This document shows positions 43,157-52,393 of a DNA stretch of 64,000 nucleotides, piece after piece. Numbering within the stretch: position 1 is the stretch's first letter; each line of letters starts with the position of its first letter. A program made the position numbers and the translations under genes. Location: assembly GCF_010501075.1 (NCBI RefSeq), contig NZ_QVMN01000001.1:372001-436000 (forward strand). Reading direction: 5' to 3'. The stretch comes from Dysgonomonas sp. 25 (GTDB lineage: Bacteria > Bacteroidota > Bacteroidia > Bacteroidales > Dysgonomonadaceae). Below the pieces are notes generated by a model. The model was not told where the DNA came from, did no database searches, and worked only from the letters and a program-made list of their open reading frames with translations.

Positions 43157-43891
43157 ATGAAAAACAAGTTATACTTCATCATCCTGCTACTCCTTATTAT
43201 TACTGCATTCATCATTGATTACTTCATTGGTTTTGAAGGGAAAAGCTTAGGTATATACAGGATATCGGCTGCCGGCGTTATTGTTTGGTATATCTGGTGC
43301 AAAGACACATTCACCGGGCAAAAATGGTTCAAGCCAAAAACGATAGATGAGAAGATAGTAAATGAGACATACGAAAAACATCGTCAAACGTATATAGCAT
43401 CCCTGCCACTCGTAAACGAGAAAGAGAGAAATGGATATATGCAATTAGCTAAACTGTGTGTCAATAAGGAAAACAGAGGAAAGCTATTAAATTTCCTAAG
43501 TACACTGAAAGACTTCTCTTCTGACAAGAAAGAATATCTGACCACACTAAACTATGTGTTGGAGTATATAGACGAAGAAGATATCGCCTTTATCATTGCT
43601 TTCGACTATAAAGTCGATGTCGATACATTGGAATGGGAGTTGAGGAACTCAATCAAAGTTATTTACGATATAGATATAGACTTCCCTGAGTATGATAAAA
43701 AGCTTGCTGCTTTTGACAAAGAATTTAAGATATATAAGGAGCACAACAATGCACTCAATATGCATGGATTACAAGGAGGATTTATCCGGACACAGGGAGC
43801 TGAATATGTTATCATCATACATAAGATAGCTGATAAGCCCGAAATAGAAAAAGCTGTAAGTGATATCGGATATACCTATTTCGAAAAATAA
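43157..43891 (+). CDS. membrane-anchored protein, DUF6630-like (uncertain)
   Basis: 244 residues. The N-terminal hydrophobic segment (LYFIILLLLIITAFIIDYFI) and a second short one anchor it. The rest is cytosolic with AFIIAFDYKVDVDTLEWELRNS, which may match DUF6630; I am not sure of that family. It starts 41 nt after the toxin gene and converges with prmA. No known role. Confidence 0.5.
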   Translation: MKNKLYFIILLLLIITAFIIDYFIGFEGKSLGIYRISAAGVIVWYIWCKDTFTGQKWFKPKTIDEKIVNETYEKHRQTYIASLPLVNEKERNGYMQLAKLCVNKENRGKLLNFLSTLKDFSSDKKEYLTTLNYVLEYIDEEDIAFIIAFDYKVDVDTLEWELRNSIKVIYDIDIDFPEYDKKLAAFDKEFKIYKEHNNALNMHGLQGGFIRTQGAEYVIIIHKIADKPEIEKAVSDIGYTYFEK

Positions 43892-43906
43892 GTATATGAA
43901 TCCAAT

Positions 43907-44743
43907 CTACTTACTGAACTTGACCGAAGCCCAGTTATCTTTCGATATATTCCCTTCGTAGTGAAGGTTATACTTTTCGCATTCCGCCTGAATAGCAGGA
44001 ATGTCTTCGGTGTAGAAACCGCTCATAAACAGCAAGCCTCCATCGTTCAAAACGGATACGTATGCATGTATGTCATTCAGTAATATATTGCGGTTGATGT
44101 TGGCCAAAATGATATCGTATCTCTCTTTCCCGAGCAATTCGGCTCCGCCTATCTGTACACCGATATTGGTTATATGATTCAGGTTTAGATTTTCGATTGC
44201 ATTATCGTATGCCCATTGGTCGATATCGATTGCCGTAATAGGATTCGCCCCTTTCATCGATGCCAAGATAGCAAGAATCGCCGTTCCGCAACCCATATCC
44301 AATACTGCCTTGCCCTCGCAACCGGTTTGCAATATCTGGCGTATCATCAACTCTGTTGTCTGGTGATGCCCTGTTCCGAAAGCCATTTTGGGATCTACTA
44401 CTATCTTGTATTGGCAGTCTGATTCGAAATCGTGAAAGGTACTTTGTACCGAACACGTATTGTCAATTATCAGCGGTTGAAAGTAATTCTTTTCCCATTC
44501 TTCGTTCCAATCTTTCGATTCGATGGTCGTATATTCGAACGTTATAGCCGCTTCCATCGGGAAATCGCTGATAACCTGATTGATATTACTCTCATCAAAT
44601 TGCGTTTCCTGAATATATGCGGTAAGTCCGTTATCCGTTTCAACAAAGCTCTCGAAGCCTATATCGGCTAACGATGCTGATAGGATACTGCTAATAATCT
44701 CGTTATTAGGCTCACAGGTAAAAGTTACTTCAATATAATTCAT
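43907..44743 (-). CDS. prmA: ribosomal protein L11 methyltransferase
   Basis: 278 residues. An N-terminal substrate-recognition domain precedes a SAM-binding Rossmann fold: FGTGHHQTTEL, VLDMGCGTAILAILA (SAM loop), ITAIDIDQWA and the catalytic-region ILANINRN. Modifies lysines of L11 in the ribosome. It overlaps the upstream L,D-transpeptidase gene by 14 nt, so the two are on one transcript. Confidence 0.93.
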   Translation of the reverse strand: MNYIEVTFTCEPNNEIISSILSASLADIGFESFVETDNGLTAYIQETQFDESNINQVISDFPMEAAITFEYTTIESKDWNEEWEKNYFQPLIIDNTCSVQSTFHDFESDCQYKIVVDPKMAFGTGHHQTTELMIRQILQTGCEGKAVLDMGCGTAILAILASMKGANPITAIDIDQWAYDNAIENLNLNHITNIGVQIGGAELLGKERYDIILANINRNILLNDIHAYVSVLNDGGLLFMSGFYTEDIPAIQAECEKYNLHYEGNISKDNWASVKFSK

Positions 44744-46541
44744 CTTTGTTCTGGCTCTTTTCTATATTAGGTTTGGAACCGGCAAGCGCCGATAAAATAA
44801 TGTCGTCATATCCATACACATCGTCTGCATAAAAGAGTTTATTGCTATTCGGGTGCATGTATATAGTATAATAATCGATAGCAAGTGATATTTTAGGCTT
44901 CCTGTGCAGACGGATAATATCCTCTAACTTTTCGAGTTCCTCGTTCTCGGCCAGTAGCTTAGCCTCTTTTGTTTTAGGAGTTTTGTCTATACTGTACAGC
45001 AAGCGGTCTTTGTACATATCATCCTCAGGCGACAGACAGAAAAATGCCAGATCCACAGGTTGCTGCACCCTGACACAGCCATGACTTACGGCACGATCGA
45101 AATAAGTAAACGCACGTTGAGCCGGAGTATCGTGCAAATAGACCGAAAACGAGTTGGCAAACATGAACTTGATGCGTCCGAGCGAATTGCTTGGGCCGGG
45201 ATCCTGACGGACATAATATACCCGTTCGGAGATACGCTCATTTTTCCAGTCGATTGTTGTATAGTCTACTTCTTCACCACCTTTATACAGGCGCATATTA
45301 TGCTTGCGCAGGTAGCTTGTATCGCGTCTTTGCAAAGGAAAGACTTCATTCTTGGCAATACTCTTCGGTACATTCCACACCGGATTCAGGTTCAGGTATG
45401 CCAACGCACTCAGGAGAGTTGGTGTTTTATGCTTTGTTTTCCCTACGCAAACCTTCATTATCAACGGATCTTCATTGGGTTGCGTAGCATATAGCTTGAA
45501 TGCGGCAATATTCACTTCGATATGTTTGCCATACCTTACTCCTCCCCGTTTCCATCGGTAGCGCTCCATATTGGCAGCTATCTTGCGGAGATAATAATCG
45601 GCATCCCTGTTCAAAGCATTGATTGTTATAGGATCTATATCCTTTTTATCGTCGGGATAGGAATTGGTATATCTGAATTTATTCAATGCCGCCAGCATCT
45701 GCTTGGTGAAAGTCCGGTTCAATGTATCAGGTTCCAGTTCGCGGTTTGGTGTATAATCACCTGTCCACATCAGGCGCTCGGCAACCTTTTCTATTTCAGG
45801 GCTTTTTTCATTCAAAGCATAAGCCAATTTCGGTCCTTTAGGCTTTATCTCCTTCAGTTTATCACCCCGCTTTTCTTTCCAGAAAGTATAAGCGTCCTGC
45901 ATAGCCAGATACACGCTGTCCGTCGGCAACGCATTATACATAGCTCCTACGGCATCCGCTTTGATATCCTTATACATTTTTGCCTTGAAAAGGGAATCGG
46001 GACTATATATTTCGATTGAATAATCGTCAGCAGCAAATAGACTGTCAGGCCTCAAAAATCCATAGTTCATGCCCGTGATATAGGTTATCAGCAATTTACT
46101 CATCAGGCAATCGAAACGGATCAGATTGACATAGATGCTGTCTTCGTGTATTCTCCCCGAATCGATAGCTGTCGAAAGCTCTACAATATCGTCTATATCG
46201 AAGTATTCGGGCGTTAAGCCATGACGGTCGACATGTTCTATCAAACCTAATATGCGGTTTAGTTTATTAGCTTTCAACGCTTCGTCGAACCAGACTAATC
46301 TGCAGGAATCCTGCGCATAGAAAGGAAACAACGTGGAATCAGACTGAATATGTGCTCTGAAAAGGCTATCTAAATGATGTTTGTCGAATCCGGGATATAA
46401 ATTCTGGAAATGCGTTGGGAGGGGTTTATCCTCGAATCCATCGAAATGGACAATGGTTTCTGTTGTCTTATTATTGCACGATGAAAAGGCAAAAATAACA
46501 ATTAAGAAAAATGCAGTGCAGGAAGAATGAATTTTACCCAT
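44730..46541 (-). CDS. L,D-transpeptidase family lipoprotein (YcbB-like)
   Basis: 603 residues. Signal peptide with lipobox-like IFAFSSC. The N-terminal 250 residues are a scaffold domain. Then a peptidoglycan-binding-like helical part (TKQMLAALNKFRYTNSY), and the YkuD domain: AYLNLNPVWNVPKSIAKNE, then LGRIKFMFANSFSVYLHDT and the catalytic SHGCVRV. This is the arrangement of YcbB/LdtD-type enzymes that make 3-3 crosslinks in peptidoglycan and can confer resistance to many beta-lactams. It runs ahead of prmA with overlap. Confidence 0.88.
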   Translation of the reverse strand: MGKIHSSCTAFFLIVIFAFSSCNNKTTETIVHFDGFEDKPLPTHFQNLYPGFDKHHLDSLFRAHIQSDSTLFPFYAQDSCRLVWFDEALKANKLNRILGLIEHVDRHGLTPEYFDIDDIVELSTAIDSGRIHEDSIYVNLIRFDCLMSKLLITYITGMNYGFLRPDSLFAADDYSIEIYSPDSLFKAKMYKDIKADAVGAMYNALPTDSVYLAMQDAYTFWKEKRGDKLKEIKPKGPKLAYALNEKSPEIEKVAERLMWTGDYTPNRELEPDTLNRTFTKQMLAALNKFRYTNSYPDDKKDIDPITINALNRDADYYLRKIAANMERYRWKRGGVRYGKHIEVNIAAFKLYATQPNEDPLIMKVCVGKTKHKTPTLLSALAYLNLNPVWNVPKSIAKNEVFPLQRRDTSYLRKHNMRLYKGGEEVDYTTIDWKNERISERVYYVRQDPGPSNSLGRIKFMFANSFSVYLHDTPAQRAFTYFDRAVSHGCVRVQQPVDLAFFCLSPEDDMYKDRLLYSIDKTPKTKEAKLLAENEELEKLEDIIRLHRKPKISLAIDYYTIYMHPNSNKLFYADDVYGYDDIILSALAGSKPNIEKSQNKDELY

Positions 46542-46714
46542 AACTTTAATTGTCCGTTCTATATATGTACTCGCTTTGGTGTGTTTATATAAATGAAATA
46601 TATATCTTACTATAAAAGTAGCCTATGATTATCCTTACAAGCCGTAAAAATATAAATCTTTTGTCAATAAATAAAATTGATTCTATTAAAACATCTTTCA
46701 TAGTGCATCTTTTG

Positions 46715-46745
46715 TTTGTAGTTTGAACATATTAGCGTATTTTTG
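46715..46745 (+). promoter_or_regulatory. promoter of era
   Basis: TTTG (46715-46718), 19 nt, TATTTTTG (46738-46745): a textbook Bacteroidetes promoter ending 26 nt before the era ATG. Confidence 0.75.
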
Positions 46746-46771
46746 CATCATCAAAATTTAGATACACGCCA

Positions 46772-47653
46772 ATGCATAAATCGGGATTCGTCAATATAGT
46801 AGGTAACCCCAATGTAGGGAAATCGACACTTACCAACCTTTTGGTCGGTGAAAAGATATCTATTATAACCTCCAAAGCCCAGACTACGCGACATCGTATC
46901 CTCGGTATAGTAAACACACCCGATTACCAAATAGTTTATTCCGACACTCCGGGTGTTCTCCGTCCGAATTACAAATTGCAGGAGTCGATGCTTAATTTTT
47001 CGGAATCGGCTTTAGGTGATGCCGACGTGTTGCTCTATATGACCGATGTGGTCGAAAGAATCGACAAGAACTCCGACTTTCTGGCGAAAGTACAGCGCAC
47101 CGAAGCTCCTGTACTATTGCTGATAAACAAGATAGACCAAAGCAATCAACAGGAACTGGAAAAACTGGTGGAAGAATGGAAAGAACTGCTCCCTAAGGCT
47201 GAGATATACCCTATATCGGCATTGAGTAAATTCAATATAGCCACTATTCAGAAACGGATATTGGAACTTCTGCCCGAATCGCCACCTTATTTCGAAAAAG
47301 ACGCGATGACCGACCGTCCTGCGCGATTCTTCGTTACCGAAATCATCCGCGAAAAGATATTGTTGTATTATCAGAAGGAGATTCCCTATTCGGTGGAAGT
47401 GGTTGTCGAAGAATTCAAGGAGGAAGATAAGATTATCAGAATCCGTGCGTTAATAATAGCTGAACGTACTACCCAGAAAGGTATTATTATTGGGCATCAG
47501 GGAAAGGCCTTGAAGAAAGTGGGCATGATGGCTCGTAAAGATATCGAACGCTTCTTCGATAAAAAGGTCTTTTTAGAGATGTACGTCAAAGTAGAGAAAG
47601 ACTGGCGGAGCCGCGATAACCTGCTCAAACAATTCGGATATAAACTCGAGTAA
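46772..47653 (+). CDS. era: GTPase Era
   Basis: 293 residues. Ribosome-assembly GTPase that binds the 3' end of 16S rRNA. G1 GNPNVGKST, G3 DTPG, G4 NKID, G5 SAL; the C-terminal KH domain has GIIIGHQGKALKKVG. Usual length. It is followed 25 nt later by a surface lipoprotein. Confidence 0.96.
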   Translation: MHKSGFVNIVGNPNVGKSTLTNLLVGEKISIITSKAQTTRHRILGIVNTPDYQIVYSDTPGVLRPNYKLQESMLNFSESALGDADVLLYMTDVVERIDKNSDFLAKVQRTEAPVLLLINKIDQSNQQELEKLVEEWKELLPKAEIYPISALSKFNIATIQKRILELLPESPPYFEKDAMTDRPARFFVTEIIREKILLYYQKEIPYSVEVVVEEFKEEDKIIRIRALIIAERTTQKGIIIGHQGKALKKVGMMARKDIERFFDKKVFLEMYVKVEKDWRSRDNLLKQFGYKLE

Positions 47654-47678
47654 TTAAACAATAATAGAAAACAAAATA

Positions 47679-48683
47679 ATGAAAACAAAAATCCTCTTGA
47701 TATTATTATCTGCAGGAGTAACAGCCACTGCTGTTTTTACCGCTTGCGATTCCGATGATGATAAAGCACCGTCAGCGTCTCCTTACATTTCGAAGGTATT
47801 CGAATATCGTCCTGCTCCGGGACAATTCGTTAATGAACTTCCGATGTTCGAAATGGGCGACACGGAAGAATCAATACGCCTAAAAGCCGAAAAATCCATC
47901 GCCAACAACAAAAAGGAAATGGTTACGCTCGGTGGATTCGGCGGATATGTTGTTTTCGGATTCGACCATATGGTGAAGAATGAAAACGGCAAATGCGACT
48001 TCCGCGTCTCCGGAAACGCATTCTGGGGAGCAGGAAGCTCAACAGGCGGAAGCAGCGAACCGGGTGTTATTATGGTTGCATACGACGCTAATGGAAACGG
48101 TAAGCCCGATGCTAACGAGTGGTACGAAATAGCAGGAAGTGAGCATAACAAACCTGCTACTGTAAAAAATTATGAGATTACCTACCATCGCCCCAATCCG
48201 AGCAAAACACCTGTCGTAGACGAAAATATCGAACCTACTGCCACGGATGTGGAATATATCCAATGGGAGGATAATCAATCGAATAGCGGATATCTGTACA
48301 AACTAAGACCGCATCCGCAGAACTATTACCCGAATTGGATCAATCAGGATGAAATGACATTCACAGGAACGAAATTACCCAATAATGCCGAAGATAAGGG
48401 TGCAACGGATCCCGATACAGGAGAATACGTTCAACAATGGGTGTTGACAGCCTTTCAATATGGATATGCAGACAACATCCCGAATAACGATAACCGCTCG
48501 GCTATCGATATCAATTGGGCTGTGGATAGTGATGGGAATCCAGTTAGCCTACCGGGAATCCATTTCGTGAAAGTGTATTCCGGACTGAACCAGCAATGCG
48601 GATGGATTGGCGAAACATCGACAGAGGTTTCAGGTGCAGAAGATTTACATTTGCTTGGAGTAAATATTGCTTCTCCATTCTAA
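47679..48683 (+). CDS. surface lipoprotein with Ca-binding-like loop
   Basis: 334 residues. Signal peptide and a lipobox-like FTAC (after TATAV). The mature part is beta-rich: GGFGGYVVFGFDHMV then DANGNGKPDANEWYEI, a D-x-N-x-N-G-x-x-D loop that looks like a dockerin/EF-hand calcium site. The C-terminus has WAVDSDGNPVSLPGIHFVKVY. Similar proteins are annotated only as cell-surface proteins in Bacteroidetes. No SusCD partner is adjacent. A terminator follows. Confidence 0.7.
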   Translation: MKTKILLILLSAGVTATAVFTACDSDDDKAPSASPYISKVFEYRPAPGQFVNELPMFEMGDTEESIRLKAEKSIANNKKEMVTLGGFGGYVVFGFDHMVKNENGKCDFRVSGNAFWGAGSSTGGSSEPGVIMVAYDANGNGKPDANEWYEIAGSEHNKPATVKNYEITYHRPNPSKTPVVDENIEPTATDVEYIQWEDNQSNSGYLYKLRPHPQNYYPNWINQDEMTFTGTKLPNNAEDKGATDPDTGEYVQQWVLTAFQYGYADNIPNNDNRSAIDINWAVDSDGNPVSLPGIHFVKVYSGLNQQCGWIGETSTEVSGAEDLHLLGVNIASPF

Positions 48684-48711
48684 AAATACAGTACAGAGTA
48701 CTGACAACAAC

Positions 48712-48741
48712 AAAAGCAGCTCGTTTGGAGCTGCTTTTATT
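48712..48741 (+). terminator. terminator after the surface lipoprotein
   Basis: Eleven-base-pair stem AAAAGCAGCTC / GAGCTGCTTTT with 5-nt loop, then ATTTATT. Confidence 0.8.
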
Positions 48742-48767
48742 TATTCTAACTAATCGGGAGAGGCGTA

Positions 48768-49466
48768 TCAATAACGCTCGCCAACCACTTTCCAGTCTAT
48801 AATTTTCCATATCGCATCCAGATGCTCGGCACGACGGTTCTCATAGTCGAGATAATAAGCATGTTCCCAGACATCGACACCGAGGATAGGCGTCAAACCT
48901 TTTACGACAGGATTGCTACCATTGGCCTCTTTCTCGATGGAGAGCTTGCCGTTAGCATCTTTTGCCAACCATGCCCATCCCGAACCGAAAACAGCCATAG
49001 CAGCAGCAATAAACTCTTTCTTAAAGGCTTCGAACGAACCCCATTGCTTGTTGATAGCGTCAGCCAATTTGCCGGTAGGCTCTCCCCCACCTTTCGGAGA
49101 GAATGACAAGAAATAGAGGTTGTGGTTCAATACCTGTCCGGCATTGTTGAAAATAGCGCCATCGCTCTCTTTCACAATTGTTTCGAGGTCGGCATTTTCA
49201 AATTTAGTACCGATGATAAATTTATTCAAATTATCTACATAGGCTTGCAAGTGCTTGCCATGATGCAGTTCTATCGTTCTTTTTCCAATCACAGGTTCCA
49301 AAGCATTGGCTTCGTACGGAAGTTTCACTAATTCAAATTTCATAACTTTCTGTTTTTTAGTGTTTATACTATCTGATTTTACATTTTCATTATTCGCATT
49401 CATCAATCCCACCGATGTCATTAACAAAAGGGAAAGAGCCCAAAATTTAACTTTCTTCATATACAC
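48768..49466 (-). CDS. sodB: superoxide dismutase (Fe/Mn) with signal peptide
   Basis: 232 residues. Iron/manganese SOD that disproportionates superoxide. Metal ligands are in ELHHGKHLQAY, LNHNLYF and VDVWEHAYY. The mature enzyme would start near MKFELVKLPYEANALEP, but an extra 40 residues precede it: a signal peptide (KFWALSLLLMTSVGLMNA) and a short linker. This makes it an exported SOD, or a cytosolic one if the internal ATG is used. A -7 element at 49498-49505 precedes it. Confidence 0.93.
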   Translation of the reverse strand: MYMKKVKFWALSLLLMTSVGLMNANNENVKSDSINTKKQKVMKFELVKLPYEANALEPVIGKRTIELHHGKHLQAYVDNLNKFIIGTKFENADLETIVKESDGAIFNNAGQVLNHNLYFLSFSPKGGGEPTGKLADAINKQWGSFEAFKKEFIAAAMAVFGSGWAWLAKDANGKLSIEKEANGSNPVVKGLTPILGVDVWEHAYYLDYENRRAEHLDAIWKIIDWKVVGERY

Positions 49467-49497
49467 AATATTTAGGGTCAGTAATAGCTTACCATTA

Positions 49498-49505
49498 CAA
49501 AAGTA
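49498..49505 (-). promoter_or_regulatory. -7 element of the SOD gene
   Basis: TACTTTTG on the minus strand, about 32 nt before the ATG at 49466. This supports transcription of the signal-peptide form. Confidence 0.5.
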
Positions 49506-49667
49506 GGAAAGGCTTTTTTCTCAGCCTAATTATTTCATTACAAACAATATTGATTCTCCCTAACTATCATAGATAACAATTATTAAGAAAAGATTGTTTA
49601 ATGATATACTGCAAGAAACTCAACATTTTAACTATCTTTAGGAGCTAATAAAAAAACGACTGACTAC

Positions 49668-50543
49668 ATGACATTTCTCGATACATCTTCGATTCTATCC
49701 CACATCATAGAAGAGAACCACCAGTTGATACCCGTTATCAACCGCTTTGGTATCAAGTTAGGCATCGGGGATAAGACAATCGGGGAAATCTGCATTTCGA
49801 ATAATATTAATGCAGAATTCTTTCTGGCAATACTGAATACCTTCCTCAACGAAGACTACTTCCCTGAACGAAAATTGCAGAAATTCGGGATAGAACCGGT
49901 TATCGACTATCTGAAACATACAGACTCGTACATCCAGCAAGCCCAACTCTATAACCTCGAAAAGCACCTGAATGCTTTTATTGCCATGAGCGACCCCAAC
50001 AACAAGCAATTGGAGTTGATCAGACGCTTATTCCTGCATTTCAAAGAAGAGATGGCAAACGTGGCTGGCAAATATCTAGCAGGGATAGACACGCCGGTGG
50101 AGTTATTGCATGATCTGAAACATATCTTTATCAAGCACATATCGGGCAATTTCAATGAGAATATGTGTTATGCAGTAATCTTTACGATCGACAGTTTGGA
50201 AAAGGATTTAACGAAATATAACCGTATCCGCGAAAAAATCCTGCTGCCGATGATAAACGACCTGAAAGAATCGGGTGTTGAGAATTGGGAAGAAATCATA
50301 AAGCAATATAACGAAGAAAAAGAGGCTCCCAGCCAGGATATCTCTCAACGGGAATTGGATGTATTGCGACTGGTCGCACAAGGGTATATCAACAAGGAGA
50401 TTGCCGACAAGCTGAACATCAGCCTGAATACGGTATTGTCGCACCGGAAGAATATAACGGCAAAGTTGGGTATAAAAACGGTTTCGGGTCTGATATTTTA
50501 TTGTATCAGCCGGGGTTATATCTCTGCCGATGAAATAGAATAG
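49668..50543 (+). CDS. LuxR-type regulator with ScdA/hemerythrin-like N-terminus
   Basis: 291 residues, soluble. Residues 1-70 (HIIEENHQLIPVINRFGIKLGIGDKT) look like the ScdA N-terminal domain of iron-repair proteins. Residues 80-210 form a His/Glu-rich helical bundle (YLKHTDSYI, LEKHLNAFI, LFLHFKEEM, LKHIFIKH) like hemerythrin. The C-terminus is a LuxR helix-turn-helix (RELDVLRLVAQGYINKEIA ... LNTVLSHRKNI). Such proteins could sense O2, NO or redox via a di-iron site. Its divergent neighbour is the SOD gene. The regulatory link is an inference. Confidence 0.8.
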   Translation: MTFLDTSSILSHIIEENHQLIPVINRFGIKLGIGDKTIGEICISNNINAEFFLAILNTFLNEDYFPERKLQKFGIEPVIDYLKHTDSYIQQAQLYNLEKHLNAFIAMSDPNNKQLELIRRLFLHFKEEMANVAGKYLAGIDTPVELLHDLKHIFIKHISGNFNENMCYAVIFTIDSLEKDLTKYNRIREKILLPMINDLKESGVENWEEIIKQYNEEKEAPSQDISQRELDVLRLVAQGYINKEIADKLNISLNTVLSHRKNITAKLGIKTVSGLIFYCISRGYISADEIE

Positions 50544-50566
50544 CTTTTCGCTTATATATCAAAAGC

Positions 50567-50597
50567 AAAAAGCCCTTCGTCAATGAAGGGCTTTTGT
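50567..50597. terminator. terminator between the regulator and the peptide transporter
   Basis: Stem AAAAGCCCTTC / GAAGGGCTTTT with loop GTCAAT; it serves both converging genes. Confidence 0.8.
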
Positions 50598-50617
50598 TGT
50601 ATAATGTAGGAATAAGG

Positions 50618-52300
50618 TCATTTTGCAACCTTTTCCAATCGTTTCATTATAGAGAAAATGAATCCTGCTGCTATTATACATAATACAACTAAGATTCCCC
50701 ATAATAACCATAATTGCATACCTCCCCAAAGATAACCTATTATTGCTACAGCATAATTCCCTACTGCAGTAGCAGCAAGCCATCCTCCTTGCATCATCCC
50801 TTTATATTGTGGCGGTGCAACTTTGGATACAAATGACAGCCCCATAGGACTGAGGAATAGTTCGGCAATGGTTAGGGTAAAATATGTACCAATCAATAAG
50901 TTTGGCGTAACTGCGTTATATGCTCCCGCAGCCTCCACTTCATTGGGCGTTGGTAAACCTACAGAGCCAACAGACATTACAACAAAGCCTAATGCAGCAA
51001 TCAACATACCATATCCTATCTTGCGAGGAGCAGAAGGCTCTTTCCCTTTTTTACTCAAAAGAGAGAACAAACCAACAGAAAGTGGTGTAAGAATAATGAT
51101 AAAGAATGGATTAAATTGTTGGAAACGTTGAGGTGTTATGCTCAATATTTCAGGCATTCCATTGTAGAAGAAATACCCTCCTACTGCGGCTAAGATGAAG
51201 ACAAGACCTCCGATTAGTTTATTCTTTTTCTCTGATGAAGTAAACATAGATATTAATCCATAGAATCCCACAATTACCATCAACATGGTCGGCAAGCCAA
51301 AACTAAAACGGTCAAAGCCACTGACCTTATCTACCGTATAATCCCGTGCAAAGAATGTAAGGGTAAGCCCATTCTGGTGGAAAGCCATCCAGAAGAAGAT
51401 AACAACAGCAAAGACTAAACATAAAGCAATTATTCTTTCTTTTGTTTCTGCTGGTGATAATGTTTCCAAAGTTTTAGTACCAGCTGCTTCATCGGCAGCC
51501 TTTTGCTGGCGGGCTGTGACATCGGCTTTCTTATATGTCTTCCTAAATATGATGAATATCAACAATGAGATAACTAAAGAAAAACATGCTACAGCAAATC
51601 CGTAATTATATGATTCTGATAGTTTATCAATATACATATTCCCAAATTCTGTCAGATTAGCACTTGAACCGGCAATTTGCTGTTCAGCATATTTCGTGAA
51701 GTTTGCTAATCCTTCTCCTGTGATTGTTCCATCCGCATATTGATGTGCCAATGAAGGTATGGCAGCATTATACGTTAGTCCAGATTTACCAAGGAAATAG
51801 TTTGTAATGGCTTCTGCTGCACTCGGAGCAAAGAAAGCTCCGATATTTATACACATGTAAAATATACTATAAGCAAGGTCACGTTTTGAGCTATATTTAG
51901 GATCATCATACATGTTTCCTAATAGAGCCTGTAAGTTTCCTTTAAAGAAACCTGTCCCTATGGCAATCAAAGATAGCGCTCCAAACATCATAATTTTACC
52001 TGTCGTATTCACACCTGTCGGTACTGCTAAGAGCAGATAACCGCCAAACATAATAACTACGCCTAAAATGATTGTCTTCCCATAACCGAGGAAACGGTCG
52101 GCAACAATACCACCTAACAAAGGCAAGAAGTAAACAAAAGCTAAAAATACAGCAAAAATACTACTGGTTTCAGCACTATTATAGCCGAATTTAGCCTGGA
52201 TAAACAAAACGAAAATCGCCAACATTGTATAGTAGCCGAATCGCTCTCCCATGTTAGCTAAGGACAATACAACGAGTCCTTTCGGATGATTCTTAAACAT
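50618..52300 (-). CDS. peptide transporter of the POT family (MFS)
   Basis: 560 residues with about 14 transmembrane segments. N-terminal GLVVLSLANMGERFGYYTML (E-x-x-E/R-type motif region) and the conserved VADRFLGYGKTI, GTGFFKGNLQALLGN, YMCINIGAFFAP and the late GLSFVSKVAPPQYKG are POT signatures. It imports di- and tripeptides with protons. The S46 peptidase in this window could produce such substrates. A -7 element TATTTTTG lies at 52368-52375 upstream. Confidence 0.92.
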   Translation of the reverse strand: MFKNHPKGLVVLSLANMGERFGYYTMLAIFVLFIQAKFGYNSAETSSIFAVFLAFVYFLPLLGGIVADRFLGYGKTIILGVVIMFGGYLLLAVPTGVNTTGKIMMFGALSLIAIGTGFFKGNLQALLGNMYDDPKYSSKRDLAYSIFYMCINIGAFFAPSAAEAITNYFLGKSGLTYNAAIPSLAHQYADGTITGEGLANFTKYAEQQIAGSSANLTEFGNMYIDKLSESYNYGFAVACFSLVISLLIFIIFRKTYKKADVTARQQKAADEAAGTKTLETLSPAETKERIIALCLVFAVVIFFWMAFHQNGLTLTFFARDYTVDKVSGFDRFSFGLPTMLMVIVGFYGLISMFTSSEKKNKLIGGLVFILAAVGGYFFYNGMPEILSITPQRFQQFNPFFIIILTPLSVGLFSLLSKKGKEPSAPRKIGYGMLIAALGFVVMSVGSVGLPTPNEVEAAGAYNAVTPNLLIGTYFTLTIAELFLSPMGLSFVSKVAPPQYKGMMQGGWLAATAVGNYAVAIIGYLWGGMQLWLLWGILVVLCIIAAGFIFSIMKRLEKVAK

Positions 52301-52393
52301 AAATCTTATTTTAAGTTATTAATTATAGTATTCTGTGATTATAACGTGTTTTTCTTTTTAAGCCATACAAAAATAAGAAAATAGCTGATAAAA

